A stretch of 53,239 nt of DNA from NCBI GenBank assembly GCA_009103225.1, contig RHPI01003599.1:116582-169820 (forward strand), in the 5' to 3' direction. Source of the DNA: Chlorokybus atmophyticus (taxonomy: Eukaryota > Streptophyta > Chlorokybophyceae > Chlorokybales > Chlorokybaceae). How positions within the stretch are numbered: the stretch's first letter is position 1; every line of letters starts with the position of its first letter. Of this stretch, positions 1 to 10,400 are shown in pieces. The notes below the pieces were generated by a model. The model saw nothing but the letters and a program-made list of their open reading frames with translations. It was not told the origin of the DNA and made no database searches. A program made the position numbers and the translations under genes.

Positions 1-56
1 GGGGGGTGGGGGGTGGGGATGGGGGAGGGTGGGTGATGATGGTGTGGGAGTGGCAG

Positions 57-2266
57 ATTGTGGATGCGGCGTTGAGGGTCGAGGACTCGGAAGTGCCGTG
101 CGAAAAGTACGTGTCGCCAGAGGAGCAGAAAAGGCGACGGGACGCCCAAGCAGAGCAAGAGGCCAGGCTTAGGTATGAATAATGATACAACATCTGCGCA
201 CACGCACACCCACCCACCCACACGCCCACGTTGCACACAACTCAGGGCGATGCAAGGCGACGACTTAGCTCAACGCGCCCTCAAGGACATGATGGGCAGC
301 AGCGCCAGTACCATGATGTCCTCTACCTCTTCCACCACCTCCACCTCCACCTCCACCACCTCCACCTCCTCCTCTTCCTCCTTAGACTCCACCCCCCCTC
401 CCCCCAAGCCCACCTGGCTCCTCGACATGTTGGACTCAACTGGCAAACTCACCGACGACCAGATCAAACAACTCGGTGACGAGAGGGCCAAGCAGTACAA
501 GGAGTGGGAGGGCAAGGACAAGGTGTGGGTGGAGGAGAGGGACAAGAGGAGGAAGATGCTGGAGGCGGAGCTGAAGAAGATGAGGGGGGAGGTGGCGGAC
601 GGGTGCGGGAGCTTCGATGAGGGGCTGGCGGGGTTGATGGGGGCGAGGATGGGAGTGGAAGCGGTCACGGGAGGGATGGAAATGAGGATGATAAGGCTCA
701 CGGCGGCGCTGTGCGAAGATGAAGAACTCACCAAGGAGGTGGGTGAATGCAATCGTTGGCTATTGAAAGTCTGTACACACAGTCACACGCATGCACGCAC
801 ACCCACGCACGAGCGTGCATGGGCCCGCGCGCAGATCCAGACGCATGCACGCACACAACATCCACATGTATGCGCGCGTGTGCATACTCGTGTGCGGGTG
901 CATGCACGCGCACACATACCAACATGCCCACTCTACCACTCCCCACCACCAGGAGAGTGCTCTGATTGCCGAGCTCACCGAGCTCCGCAGCAAGAAGTCC
1001 AAGTCCACATCCGCACTGGCCGACTACAGACGCGAGGTACACCTACCTGACCTCAAGACACAACATCTGACACAACATACACATACACACACTCTCTCAC
1101 CCGCACAGGCGGATGCACTACTGAAGCGCTACGAGGCCCTTTTGCAAGACGATCGCCTGTTAGACCGCGCCTTCAAGCGCGACTTCGGCCCGGACTCGGG
1201 CAGCGTGGACGCGCTGACACTCGAGTCCCTCACGCGCTTGTGGAAGCAACATAAAGGAGGCTCCAACAACAACAACATCAACAGAGGGTCGTCTGCACCC
1301 GCTCTCGCCGAGTCGCCTTCTTCACGTATGTTGGGTGGTGGTCTGATGCAACAACACGCCATCACGTCCCCGCCCTCGTTGGACCCCTTTTGGACTTTGG
1401 GTGAACCCGCCAAGGGCGATGTGGACATTATCAACAACAACACGCTGAGTGTGGAAGACAAGCCCGAAGGGTGTGACGGGCTTACGTGGGAGAGGTTTAT
1501 GTTGGCGAGGGGGAAGAAGATTGCGGGTGAGGAGGATATGAGGGCGAGTGGGTTGGTCTCAGCGGATGCGCAGGCACACCTCGCTCGGCTTACGGCAACG
1601 GATGATGCGCTGCGTGGGCGCATTGATGTGATTATGAGGAGACTGGCTGAACTAGCTGATCGACACTCACGTGCAAGGTACAAGCATGCATGTGTATGCA
1701 TGCCAACATGTATGAACGCGCACACGTACACACATACGCACAAACGCATGCATGCAAACAGCCGTGCGGATGCGTGTGTATGTGTTCGCGTCATCACTGT
1801 GTGCACGTATGTGATTATGTACGGGTTACCAACATGTCTTCTATCTCAGGCACGACCTAGAGATCCCCTTACGCCTCAAGCAAGGCCAAGTCGAGGCTTC
1901 CGTCCCCTCCTTCTCCTCCACCTCCACCTCCACCTCCACCTCCTCCGGCGTCATCTTCCTCCACCGCGAGGTCGTCGAGTCCGTCAACGAGGTGGTTCGT
2001 TCCCAGGGCGACGGCAAGGTGGAGGCTTTGGTTGCCATCAAAGAGTTCAAGCGAGGGATTTACCATGAACGATGGAATGGAGAGAGATTGACTATGGTGG
2101 AGACGGATCTGCATGACAAGGTCAAGGATATACAGCTGCTGAGAGTCACAAAGGACCTGCAGGAGTTTATTAAGAATGGAGCGGCGGGGGGAGGGGGAGA
2201 GGGAGGAGGGGGAGGGAACGCCAACATTGAAGTACAAGCCCTGGAACTGAGGTACTACCTCGAACA

Positions 2267-2298
<32 letters not shown>

Positions 2299-2955
2299 GT
2301 GTGTGTGTGTGTAAGCCTGCATGTGTGCGTGCGTGCGCGTGTGCATCTATTTGTGTGTACACACGCGTGCATGTGTGTCTGCGTGCACCAACCGGCACAC
2401 ATGCGTGAACAGGTACATGCTTGCGCATGTGAGTACTTTCCTCTCAGGCCATCATATCACCAACCACAGACCCACTATTATATTGCTCCCAGGATGGAGC
2501 ATAACAGCAAGCTTCACTTGAAGCACATGTCTGAGATGAAGGTTTCTCTTCAGCGTCTCCAGCAGCAGGCCGCTGTGATGCAGGACGACACGGATCTGAT
2601 GAAGGGGCGGATATCCAAGCTGGAGGGCGCGATGCGGGAGCGCTCGCACCTACGGGAGGGGCAGGCGGGGGCGGCAGCGAGACAACATGAGGAGAACGAC
2701 AAGCGCATGCGCAGGGTGGTCACGAAGGTGAGAGAGAGAGAGAATGATGTTGGCACATGTGGAAGTCTGTGCCGATGAGGGTGAGTGGTGACTGTTGTTG
2801 TTGTGCAGAGGAAGCTGGAGGAGATAGTGAAGGCCCAGCAGGAACAGATAACTCTTCTCCAGGAGGAGATACACCGCCTGCAGCTGCGGACGTACCCGTC
2901 TTTCGTGCAGCAGCGGCCCTCGCCATACGGGCCGGATACAAAGCAGAAGAGCTGA
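57..2955 (+). CDS. CFAP43: CFAP43 (WDR96), C-terminal coiled-coil part, 5' end outside window
   Basis: Axonemal coiled-coil protein; family members act in the tether/tetherhead complex of inner dynein arm f. Exons read as 57-172, 246-738, 953-1036, 1109-1677, 1850-2251, 2493-2727 and 2809-2955 (TGA), all with GT-AG introns and matching phases. Family landmarks occur in order: KYVSPEEQKRRR, ALKDMMGS, a charged coil around EWEGKDKVWVEERDKRRK, DDRLLDRAFKRDFG, KVKDIQLLRVTKDLQEF, and the C-terminal coil RKLEEIVKAQQEQI ending near RTYPSFVQ. These agree with my recall of the C-terminal third of CFAP43. The N-terminal WD repeats would lie upstream of the window. Oddities are Ser/Thr tracts (about 300-390) and Gly-rich inserts (about 2180-2220) inside exons. 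CFAP44 is the nearest alternative, but the DDRLLDRAFKRDF block fits CFAP43 better. Confidence 0.8.
2252..2492 (+). repeat. (GT)n microsatellite inside a CFAP43 intron
   Basis: The intron between exons 5 and 6 of the CFAP43-like gene is dominated by GT/GC alternation, with an almost pure GT run at about 2267-2312. It is one of many alternating purine-pyrimidine introns in this window. Confidence 0.85.
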
Positions 2956-3431
2956 GGTTGCATCTGGACACTGTGAGCGGAGCAAGTTCTTGCAACCTTC
3001 ACAATAACTCTCTTCAACGATATGCCGCATCCCCCGCAACATCCCAGCCCAAGCTTGCTGCTAGCTATTGGCAGTCCAAACCCAAGCAAGAGTCCAATGC
3101 TTGCAAGTAGTCACTATCTCCTCAACATGCTTGATTGTCTGTCAACCTTACAACAACATGAGCAAGACCATGCCTTGGAACCATTTCCAGCTCTGCATGT
3201 GGAACAGTGACTCACTGTTCCACAACCACTGGTGCATCACTTCCAGTAGGAACCTGTGCTGACCAAATGTGCTGCATAGATGGCCTTTCCCACATCAACC
3301 AATCACTGGCATGAGCTTACTTGCCAACATATGCCAACATAAGTTCAGACTATACACTGTATACAATATGGTGGCCAAACACCTAAATGACAGAAAAACC
3401 CTAAGGTTGTCGACTGCCAGCAGCTGTTGAG
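2956..3431. other. Convergent 3' region between the CFAP43-like and FRIGIDA-like genes
   Basis: About 475 bp between two convergent stop codons (2955 on +, 3432 on -). No conserved reading frame is visible. The minus strand carries a TGTAA motif near 3150, the usual chlorophyte poly(A) signal, which could serve the FRIGIDA-like gene. No TGTAA is seen on the plus strand for the CFAP43-like gene. Confidence 0.5.
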
Positions 3432-6400
3432 CTAGTAAGGCGGATAAAAGTTGTTGTGGGGCGCATTGCGCGGTGGGTACGGCGCTGAATGATGGTTGGG
3501 AGGTCCAGCATGCTGATTGCCAGGCAAGGCGCGAGGCACATACGGCTCAACAAGAGGAGGGTTGAAGTTGTTGGGGCGATACGGTGGTTGCTGTTGATGG
3601 TGGCCGCCTGCACCGTTACCACCAGACCAGTTGTTTGACGGCTGGTTGTACGGAGGGGAGAACCCGGGTGGAGGGCCACCGCGGCCTCGCTTTGGTGGAG
3701 GAGGCTGATGGTGCTGTTGTTGCTGTCTGGGATGATACTGATCACTACCACTTGCGTGTTGTGCGGGCCGCTTAGAACCTTGCACTGGTTTGTAAGCGGG
3801 TCTTTTGGGACTCTGCGCGGGCGCGGACTTTGGTTCTAGGCGGGCGATGTTGGCCTGGAGCACAGTGGGCGGGAGCTCGCGGGACAGCTCGGGGTGGGCC
3901 TCGACCCATCGCAGGACCTGGCGCATGGCCTTCAGCTCGGTCTTGGCGTCAGCCGAGGCGGCCATGTAGTCCTTGAGCACGCCGGCGGGCGGGAACTGCT
4001 CCTGAAGACCAAACGCCTCCACATACTGCAGCGCGTCACAGTGCCGCACCTGCTGTATGAGGCGCCGCACCAAATCTACAACACAGCAATGTCAGGCCAT
4101 TGGCCGAGAGGTGCCAGGATGCCGCCGATGGGCAGCTTGCATGGACTGCAAGCTGACAACTGTCAGCCTGCCATCCACACTGTGCCAAGCACAGCACGTC
4201 TCCCTACAAACGCATTGGAGGTGCAACGCAGTGCATCTGATAGCTACGCAGTGTGTTGCATCATCTTCTTCAAGTCAACACCAACCGTAGCCAATTGGCA
4301 ATTGGCTAGGGAGGCAGAGCGGCAAATTGGCGACAAAGGTTAAACTCCGGTCTAGTATCAGCAACAGCAACACGACAAGAAACAAGCATTGGGCAGGTTC
4401 CTCTCACGCTGAAACTAGGCTCAGCATAGGCCTAAAGCTTGGGACCCTCTTGACGCTGTTGCTGTTACTACTACTAGACTGAGCTTGGGACCCTGTTGAA
4501 GTTGTTGCTGAACGTCACCTAGCAGCAAATCCAACAAAGGTGGCACCCAACTCTAAAACAAAACACACCACCTCAGTCTTGGTAGTAATGCAATGGTGCG
4601 GGGTGGGAACTTACCCCGCACCATTGTTGGTAACTCTCAACACTGAGCCAACCCGCATTGTCCCACATGTGGACAATTAGGGAAGCTCTGAGTACCTGGA
4701 ATGCGATTGTTGAGCAGAACTGCCCGACAAAGCTCAGTGTCTGGCTTCCGTAAAGAAGCAATCAGAGCACAGCGAAACACATCATCGGAAGAGAAGCGCT
4801 GTGCAACCCCGAAGGCTGCCAGCAGGTGCAAGAACACCTCGGCATCTAGCGGGTCATCAAGCGAAATCTTTGACTTAGCCATCCGCTTGAGCCACAACTT
4901 GCCCATGGCCTCCGCATCTGTCAACAGCTGTGGAGGGGGAGGTGGCACGGTCGGGGCCAGCGCTAAAGCTGCCTGCAACACACACAGGCAAGCCCTTCGC
5001 ATGGAAGAGCCCTCGCTGCCATCAGAGCAGTGGGTGCACGGTTGGTCAACATAGCAAGAAACCGCGAGCAACACAACACGCCATCGCTCATAGTCATTGG
5101 CAGGCGCTGCCAACAGTGCTGACTGCACTGCTGCCAGCAGCGTGCGACCGGCCTGACGGTTGCGATGCAACGCATACGGAATCCTCTCAGCTCTGCGATA
5201 CTCGATGAGATCGCGCAACTCTGCCTGCAGGGATGGGGGTGCCTCCGGCGTGGCACGCGCAGGCTGTGAACCAGGGGATGTGAGAGATGTAAACATCGCT
5301 GGAGGTGGCAGCTCTCGCGCAGACTTCGACAATTCTTGCGGTCTGTCTTGCTGCTTTGCTGCGCTGTCCTGATCAGCCCTCTGCTTGGCTGCCTGCTCCT
5401 TTTCATAATGCCGCTGCCTTTCTTCGCGCTCGCGCTCATCCTGCTTGTACTTGGCCGCACGCTCGCGCTCTTCTTCAAGCCTTTTCTTTTGTACGCGTTC
5501 CTGCTCGTCCCGCTTTCGTATGAGTTCTCTTGCCTCCTGTGCAGCATGCTCTTGCTGCTGCTTCTCCTTTAACAGCCTTTCCTTCTCCTGTTTCTCCAAC
5601 AACTTCTCCTTGGCCAGTCTTTCCTTCTCCTTGGCCAGTCTTTCCTTCTCCTTGGCCAGCCTTTCCTTCTCTCGTTGCTCCTGGTTCTCCTTTGCCAATC
5701 TTTCCTTCTCCTGTTGCTCCAGCTGCTCCCTTGCCAGTCGTTCCTTCTCCTGTTGCTGCCTTTCCTTCTCCTGTTGCTCCTGCTCCTCCTTTGCCAACCT
5801 TTCCTTCTCCTGTTGCTCCAGCGTCTCCTTTGCCAGTCGATCCTTCTCCTGTTGCTGCCTTTCCTTTGCCAACCTTTCCTTCTCCTGCTGCTCCTGCTTC
5901 TCCTTTGCCAGCTTTTCGTTTTCCAGTTGCTCCTGCTTCTCCTTTGCCAGTCTTTCCTGCTCCTGCTCCTGCTCCTGCTTCTCCTTTGCGGCCCGCTCCT
6001 CTTCTTGCCGCTGTGCTTCACGGTCCCTTTCCAGCTTGACCCTCACCAGCTCAGATGCCTGATGCTGGACTCTCACGAAATTAACCTCTGCCTGAGTCGG
6101 GTTGGCTACGTTCATCCGCTCAGCTGATACCACCTCTTGCTTCTGCTCCTTGTTCTGCTCTGACTCAGGCAGCTGAGCTGCCTGCTCCATTGTTACATCC
6201 GAAATAGCTAGCACGAGAGCATCTGAGAATGTCGCTTCCTTTTGCTGGGGCTGCTTGGCAAGTGTCTGTGCTGCTTCTTGCTGCTGTTTTTGCTGCTGCT
6301 CATTGGCAGCCTGCCGTTGCTGTAATTGCTGTTTGAGAAGAATCTGCTCGCGTTCGGCCAGCCAGCTCCGCCTGTCCTGCTCGAGGGCAGCAAGCACTTG

Positions 6401-6832
6401 GTTGCGTTGCTGCTCAACACGCTGCTTGGAAGCTTCTTCTGCCGCTGGGATGGCGGCTTCACGCTTGTCCAGCGCTTGAGCTCGCGTGAGCAGTGCAGCC
6501 TCTTTTGCAGCCAAAACCGCCTCGCGCTTGCGCTGTCTCTCCTCAGCAGCCTGATAGTAGGCATCCAAGTCACTCCACACCCTCATCAGCTCTTGCATGG
6601 CCGTGGTATGCTTTTGGAAGTCGCCATATGTGTGCTCCGCCCTGGCTTTCAGCGCCTGGTACTCCTCCAGGGGCGGCTGCTGCTTGCTGCAGGGCACAAT
6701 GGCTTTCGACGCCTGCCCATTGCTGCTGCTCGCCAGCAGCGCCTCGTTCAAACTGACGTTGATTACTCTTCCGGCAGCCTCCAAAGCTGATGCTCCGCCG
6801 CCTCCGCCAGCGGCGGCAACCTCCCCAGCCAT
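3432..6832 (-). CDS. FRIGIDA-like coiled-coil protein
   Basis: Two exons, 6832-4696 and 4075-3432, joined across a 620-bp intron (phase 1; GT donor, TAG acceptor), giving about 926 residues. I start at the ATG at 6832; the frame stays open further upstream but without another ATG. Residues about 1-60 are Ala/Gly-rich. Residues about 60-510 form a long coiled coil with tandem imperfect QEKERLAKE-type repeats. Residues about 534-800 match the FRIGIDA domain layout: an AEVFLHLLAAFGVAQRF block, then DTELCRAVLLNNRIP, LVRRLIQQVRHCDALQYVE, QEQFPPAGVLKDYM and LPPTVLQANIARLE. The tail (about 798-926) is Pro/Gln/Asn/Gly-rich, as in many plant FRIGIDA-like proteins. Plant homologs are nuclear scaffolds in transcription regulation; that role here is inferred. 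The domain is split across the intron, which supports the splice model. Confidence 0.75.
5560..6000 (-). repeat. Tandem degenerate coding repeat (KERLAKEKQEQQE units)
   Basis: Inside the FRIGIDA-like gene, units of about 39 bp encoding variations on QEKERLAKEKQEQ repeat more than ten times, building a single-helix or coiled-coil segment. Adjacent units at about 5600-5660 are nearly identical (KERLAKEKERLAKEKERLAKE), so unit number may vary between alleles. Confidence 0.8.
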
Positions 6833-7489
6833 ACCCTTCACGAACCCCGCACAGCCCTGACGTGTCAAGCTACTCAGCCCTTGTCCCCTCCAAATGAGCA
6901 CACGAGCTAGCACAGACACAGCAACAGGTCGACAAGAACATAGAAGGCTCTAACAATGGAAAGAACGACGCCACCGACGATGACAACACACACAGAGCAA
7001 GAACAAGAACAACACGCAGCACAGCACGAACTGCACGCAAAGCTGAAGAGCAGTGAAGAAGCCGTCGCTGTCACCTGCTGCTAGCTGCCAAATCCTTTGA
7101 CCACCGCAGCGCCGCCCAGCCGCAACGCCACAACCGCTTCCTCAGCAAACGCAACGCCGACTCCAACCCTAGCCCTCGCCTCGGACGTCGACCAGGCCGC
7201 CGCCGACGCTGCTGCCGCCGCCTGCGCCTGCTCCTGCGCCAACTCCCGAACACGATCGATGCGGACGCGTCACTGAAACACGTCGCTAACGATCCGGCTC
7301 AGTCAGCAACATCATTGCAATTATTGCACATTGGAGAACAGAGTGCAGGAATTATTACCGGCTTTGGCAAAGACGTTGGCTTAAGCTGGGCCCATTGGTG
7401 GCCGTGTTGCCGGCGACGGCGGAGGACGAGGACGAGGAGGGGGAGGAGGAGGAGGAAGAGGCGTGAGGTCAGGTTGGTTGGGTGTCAGC
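6833..7489. promoter_or_regulatory. Divergent intergenic region between the FRIGIDA-like gene and the oxalate fusion gene
   Basis: About 657 bp separate the two divergent start codons (6832 on -, 7490 on +), so both promoters and 5' UTRs must lie here. The stretch is GC-rich, with CGG/GGA-type trinucleotide runs near 7150-7230 and 7415-7465. I see no TATA-like box I would defend. Short open frames here are low-complexity Arg/Pro runs and are not called. Confidence 0.5.
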
Positions 7490-10400
7490 ATGGGGGAGAG
7501 GATACTGCAACGCGTGCTCCTGCCGCCGGAGCACGCCGACAAGCCCGCCCTGGTGGTCACGGATGGCGGGCCGGCGATCACCTACAAGCAGCTTGCCCAG
7601 CAGGTGTTTGTGCCTTTTTCTGGCCTGCCCTGGCCTGGTGGTGGTGTGTCTTAGCTTGCATGCTGGTGCAGGTGGATTCCGTCGCCGAGCAGCTGGCTGG
7701 TTTTGGCCTGAAGAAAGGCGACGTGGTGACGCTAGTGCTGCCCAACAGCCTGGAGAACGTGGTGGTGTTCTTGGCTGTTGCCTCCAGGCTGGGTGCCGTC
7801 GCCGCCCCACTAAACGCCACCTACACGGAGGAGGAGTTCAAGTTCTACATTGAGGATGCTGAGAGCAAGGCCGTGGTGCTGTTTAGGGAGGAGGGGAAGA
7901 ATGCCGCTGCAAAGGCGGCGGGCAACAGCCTGAAGCTGCCCATGTTTGTTGCTCAGGCCGACGACAAGGGCGTCATCACCCTCACGCATGTCGCCAGCTC
8001 CGCCGCCCCGGCCTCGGCTCACAACGATTTGGCTGTCCCGTCTGAGGATGATGAAGCGCTCTTCTTGCACACCTCAGGGACAACTTCAAAACCCAAGGTA
8101 ATGCGTGAAACAAACATGCATGCCCATGCATGCATGTTTTACGAGCGCATTGTGCATATGTAACCAGTAAACCAACACCTCTCTGTAAACTACACTGTCA
8201 GTATGCACTTTACAGCTTGCAGTGTCAGCACATTGTGCGGGCATTGCACTCTTTGCAGTCCCATGCTCCTCCCCCACCGCACCTTCTCGGCTACGTGTGA
8301 AGTGTGATGCTCGAATGTTATGCGAACACCATGCCACGTTTGGTGCATGGCGTAGTGGTAAGCCCAGCTGTCCAGCCAGTCAGCATCTTTCGCCCTTGCA
8401 TGCACTGGATGTTGATGTCTCGTTGGCATGTGAGGTTAGAGTAGTCAACAGCATGACTGAGTGTTGTGGCTTATAGCAGCACTGGTCGTCAAGAAGGCTG
8501 AGGTGACATGCAGCTGGTCTCAAGATACAATGAAGCATTAGTTTGTTAGCTTAATAGCTGAAGACCCCCCCCCTCCCCGTCTTTCTATCTTTCCATATCC
8601 TTGCGTGTTGTGCAGGGTCCAGTTAGGGTCCAGTAATGGCTGTTCCTTGTGTGATCATCTGTACACTTGTTGGGCTACATTCCCCCCCTCCCCCCTTTTA
8701 TTGTGCTACTCGTAGCACTAAACCATATAATGAAGGGGCCAGGCTTGTGAGTATACTTGTGGTTTGCAGTCTTGTGCGCATGCTCGCAATTGAAGGCCAC
8801 GCATTGCGCAGGGCGTGCCGCTGTCTCAGAAGAACCTTAGCATATCAATCAAGAATATAGTTGCAACCTACGAGCTTTCACCCGCGGACCGCAACCTGTT
8901 GGTGATGCCACTCTTCCACGTGCACGGGCTTATGGCAGCACTGCTCGCCACGCTTGCTTCCGGCGGTGCAGTCATTATTCCTTCCAAAGGCGCATTTTCA
9001 GCATCCAGCTTCTGGACATATATTGAACAATACAGTTGCACATGGTACACGGCCGTGCCCACCATACACCACATCTTGCTCTCGAGAGCGAAGCAGGACT
9101 TCCCGGACGGCAAACACCCGCCGAAGCTGCGATTCATCAGAAGCTGCAGCGCCGCGCTCGTGCCAGCCGTGTTAAAAGAGCTGGAAGAGAAGTTTCAAGC
9201 TCCGGTGCTTGAGGCGTATGCTATGACTGAAGCGTCTCACCAAATGACTTCAAACCCGTTGCCTTCAAGAGGGCCGCACAAGGCGGGAACTGTTGGGCTC
9301 GGGACGTACGTGGAGGTTGTCATTCTTGATGACAACAACCAGAAGCTGCCGCCAGGAAAGGTGGGAGAGATTTGCATCAAGGGTGAGAATGTCACTTCTG
9401 GGTACAAGAACAACCCCGCGGCGAATGAGGCAGGCTTCGCCGGTGGTTACTTCCACACTGGTGATCAGGGCTTCCTGGATGAGGAGGGTTATGTGACCAT
9501 AGCTGGCAGAATCAAAGAGCTCATCAACCGAGGCGGTATGTTGTCCTGCATGTTGGTTTGTGTAGCAGCTTTTGTTGCGACATGCACGCGCACGCACGCG
9601 TGCACACTCATACACACGAGCGCATGCGCATGCTGGCGTGCACGCACATGCGCACACACATATATCAAAGCTGTAGCACGCATTCCAAAGTTGTTGTCAA
9701 CTTGCCGGTGCCGCACTTGTTCATTGTCAGGAGAGAAGATTTCACCACTTGAAGTTGACGCTGTGCTGATTGCGCACCCGGCTGTGAGTGAGGTTGTGAC
9801 CTTCGCGGCACCGGACCCCAAGTATGGCGAGGTTGTCAATGCGGGCGTGGTGCTGAGGCCGGGAGAATCGGCGACCGAAGCGGATCTGCGCGAGTATGCT
9901 CGCAAGAGCCTCGCGTCGTTCAAAGTCCCCAGCAAGGTCAGTGCGCACACAAAAAGTAAACACTTGTGCATTGCACTCAGTGCGTCGCATGAGTGCAATG
10001 AGTTAAAGCTACGGCCAGTAGGACTAGCGGACCTTCCACATTTCTTATGGCTCAACATGGAGCTATAGTGATACTCCTATACTTGTTGGTATCTGCTAGG
10101 AGGTAATGAGTATGCAACAGAGGTAGAAGGCGACGTGTTGTCCGTACATATACGTGTGTGTGAAGCGTGTGCCTGTATTGGTCTGTCTGTCTGTCGCTAC
10201 CCAGGTGGATGGCCTTTGGCTCATGGCTAGTACTGCGTTGCAGATTTATATTTCAGACACTATACCAAGGACGGCCACAGGGAAGATCCAGCGGCGCATT
10301 GCCGCAGAGTTTTTCCTCAAGCCGCAGGGCCAAGCAGCTGATGCTGCCCAGGCCAACCCTGCCAGCTCCACGGCAGCAGCAGCGGACAGCAACGGCAGCA

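Noticed and set aside
175-1050. Continuous 291-codon frame through the CFAP43 region
   Set aside because: It reads through two introns; conserved CFAP43 residues require splicing at 738/953 and 1036/1109.
5445-6127. Plus-strand Ser/Phe/Cys- and Leu-rich frames opposite the FRIGIDA-like gene
   Set aside because: They are antisense shadows of the Lys/Glu/Gln repeat on the minus strand.
7071-7253. Arg-rich minus frame between the divergent genes
   Set aside because: Low-complexity translation of CGG-type repeats, with no family or splice support.
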